59,346 nucleotides of DNA from CAIQPO01 sp964648275 (GTDB lineage Bacteria; Patescibacteriota; Microgenomatia; UBA1400; MFAQ01), in assembly GCA_964648275.1 (NCBI GenBank), contig CAZYOB010000002.1, positions 1 to 59,346 on the forward strand. The letters are read 5' to 3'. Below, piece by piece: positions 58,340-59,346 of the stretch. Every line of letters starts with the position of its first letter. Position 1 is the first letter of the stretch. A program made the translations under genes and the position numbers. The notes beneath the pieces are model-generated. The model did not search any database. It had not been told where the DNA came from and was given only the letters and a program-made list of their open reading frames with translations.

Positions 58340-59346
58340 TTATTCTATCCCCTTAATTCCAAAGAGGGTGGTGAATATCTGGAATAGACGGCCTATGAGT
58401 TGAGGGGCAGTGTATTCAAAAGTCAGATCTTCCGTCTCTACCCTAGGTAAGGCGGTCTGTGTTGCTTGAGAGGGAGGAGCTACCAACTCGATTTCTGGAA
58501 AAACTGGTGCACCAACTGATGCAAATGAGCTAAGGGAAAGCGCTTGTTCTTTTAGCTGACCATTATCGTCAGTAAGACTGAAAACACTAAATGGTCCTTC
58601 CCGGGCATTTAACAGAAAAGGGGTAACAGCGATTACTTCGTCATCGTTCCAGACTTTTTCAAAAGCATATTTATAGTAGTAGGAAATTTGAATATCCGAG
58701 AGATATTTTGTCGACCAACCTGCTTCGGTAATGAAGACAGGGAGTTTTTTGGTGGTGAACTGACGGATATATCTTAGATCGTATTTGAAGCCGTCTATCT
58801 TATTATTTCCCGACTGATCTGGACGGACGGAAAAATCAGGATTCGGATATGCATGTGAGGTCCAACCGTCCATGTGGTCAAAAATATCTGGCCGATGAAG
58901 AAACATTCTTTCTATGTATTTTCTGTGATGAATGTAACCTTTTGCATTGGGGGCTGCGTTGTCCAGTCCTGCCGGAAGTATAAAGAAGTCGGTGGAAACG
59001 TTTTTAAAAATATCATAGGCATTTGCCAGAATGTCAGCGTAGATTTCAGGATTTACCAGGCCACCATATTCATCGGAGCGATTCACTTCATTGAAAAAGA
59101 TGACATACCGATTGGCTAAAGGCCACTTTAAATCTCCTAGGAAGTTGGCAAAATCTATCAGATCGTAGTCATTAGGTTCAACCCAACTTAGTCCTTCAGG
59201 TACTGTTGCTACCCTGATTAAGGGTATGACTTTAAGTTCTTTACATTTATCAAGAAACTTTTGCCATTTGATCCTATCCCTGTCTGTTGACTGGATAGGA
59301 ATAGTGACGTAACCCCAGGATCCTTTGTAGTCATTATTTACCAGCT
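58340..59346 (-). CDS. glycoside hydrolase (clan GH-A type), 5' end outside the window
   Basis: At least 335 aa in frame to the edge; the beginning is missing. The (beta/alpha)8 clan GH-A pair is visible: the acid/base Glu in IFFNEVNRSDE (near 59090) and the nucleophile Glu in VFITEAGWS (near 58725). A Ser/Thr/Pro-rich segment and a hydrophobic C-terminus (LIGRLFQIFTTLFG) follow. The family (GH5, GH39, GH53 or related) and substrate cannot be fixed. A GTG at 59086 is an internal codon, not the start, because the frame stays open and conserved upstream. Confidence 0.75.
   Translation of the reverse strand, partial: LVNNDYKGSWGYVTIPIQSTDRDRIKWQKFLDKCKELKVIPLIRVATVPEGLSWVEPNDYDLIDFANFLGDLKWPLANRYVIFFNEVNRSDEYGGLVNPEIYADILANAYDIFKNVSTDFFILPAGLDNAAPNAKGYIHHRKYIERMFLHRPDIFDHMDGWTSHAYPNPDFSVRPDQSGNNKIDGFKYDLRYIRQFTTKKLPVFITEAGWSTKYLSDIQISYYYKYAFEKVWNDDEVIAVTPFLLNAREGPFSVFSLTDDNGQLKEQALSLSSFASVGAPVFPEIELVAPPSQATQTALPRVETEDLTFEYTAPQLIGRLFQIFTTLFGIKGIE

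Noticed and set aside
1..59346. Recoded UGA, as in some Patescibacteria
   Set aside because: TGA clearly acts as stop, for example in the ATGA overlaps of pilC with the next prepilin and of pilO, and conserved proteins end at the expected place.
1..59346. CRISPR array or defence island
   Set aside because: No regularly spaced direct repeats of 25-40 bases and no Cas, restriction or toxin-antitoxin gene was recognised on either strand.

Overview
The window looks like part of a metagenome-assembled genome of a small-genome bacterium of the Candidate Phyla Radiation (Patescibacteria), with Microgenomates-like gene content. That placement is inference; no rRNA is present to test it. Supporting signs are a short HolA-like protein, a UvrC without its C-terminal HhH domains, an isopentenyl phosphate kinase, 11 single-copy tRNA genes that mostly lack an encoded CCA, many ORFan membrane proteins and two 10-N scaffold gaps (4827-4836, 27354-27363). 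The standard bacterial code fits: TGA ends many genes, and several ATGA overlaps use it as a stop. Many genes have no Shine-Dalgarno site. Instead a -10-like TANNNT hexamer lies 6 or 7 bases before the start codon, which suggests widespread leaderless transcription. A minority have strong GGAGG-type sites.

Layout. 1-9.4 kb is accessory: ORFan membrane and soluble proteins, an AT-rich patch with an APH-type phosphotransferase and a methyltransferase remnant, a cupredoxin lipoprotein, a HIT protein, five tRNAs and a short leader ORF coupled to a small gene. 9.4-13.7 kb (minus) carries the GTPase TypA/BipA, two uncharacterised proteins and an SDR-type threonine dehydrogenase-like enzyme. 13.8-23.6 kb (plus) holds a phosphodiester-glycosidase-domain protein and a compact type IV pilus operon: PilB, PilC, three minor prepilins, a large beta-rich PilX-like protein, a PilM-PilN fusion, PilO, a small membrane protein and the major pilin with its terminator. 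An orphan PAS-PAS histidine kinase follows. 25-29 kb has more tRNAs, an HTH protein with a degenerate Nudix box, a DUF192 protein and YvcK.

29.1-43.6 kb is rich in DNA repair. uvrA, a membrane transglutaminase-like protein, uvrC, a PF04020 protein, secG and an orphan family-5 solute-binding protein form one minus-strand operon. uvrB follows a DUF2207 protein, and lexA with rsmI sits on the plus strand. Phased TTnGGGT repeats lie in the lexA and uvrA promoter regions. 44.3-53.3 kb (minus) is a central-carbon block: a phosphomannomutase/phosphoglucomutase, a GH57/DUF3536 protein, a phosphoglucose/phosphomannose isomerase, PEP synthase, enolase and cofactor-independent phosphoglycerate mutase. 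Together they can link pyruvate to PEP and phosphoglycerate and interconvert hexose phosphates. The last 6 kb has the isopentenyl phosphate kinase, MgtC-like protein, a P-type ATPase of Ca2+ type, the HolA-like protein and a glycoside hydrolase cut by the window edge.

No CRISPR array, insertion sequence, integrase, prophage or rRNA was seen. The most unusual items are the leaderless start architecture, the PilM-PilN fusion, the HTH/degenerate-Nudix protein, the 143-base same-strand overlap of the transglutaminase gene with uvrC, and the phased repeats at lexA and uvrA. No gap between recognised features exceeds about 300 bases; the longest (about 250 bases near 4680-4928) contains a scaffold gap.
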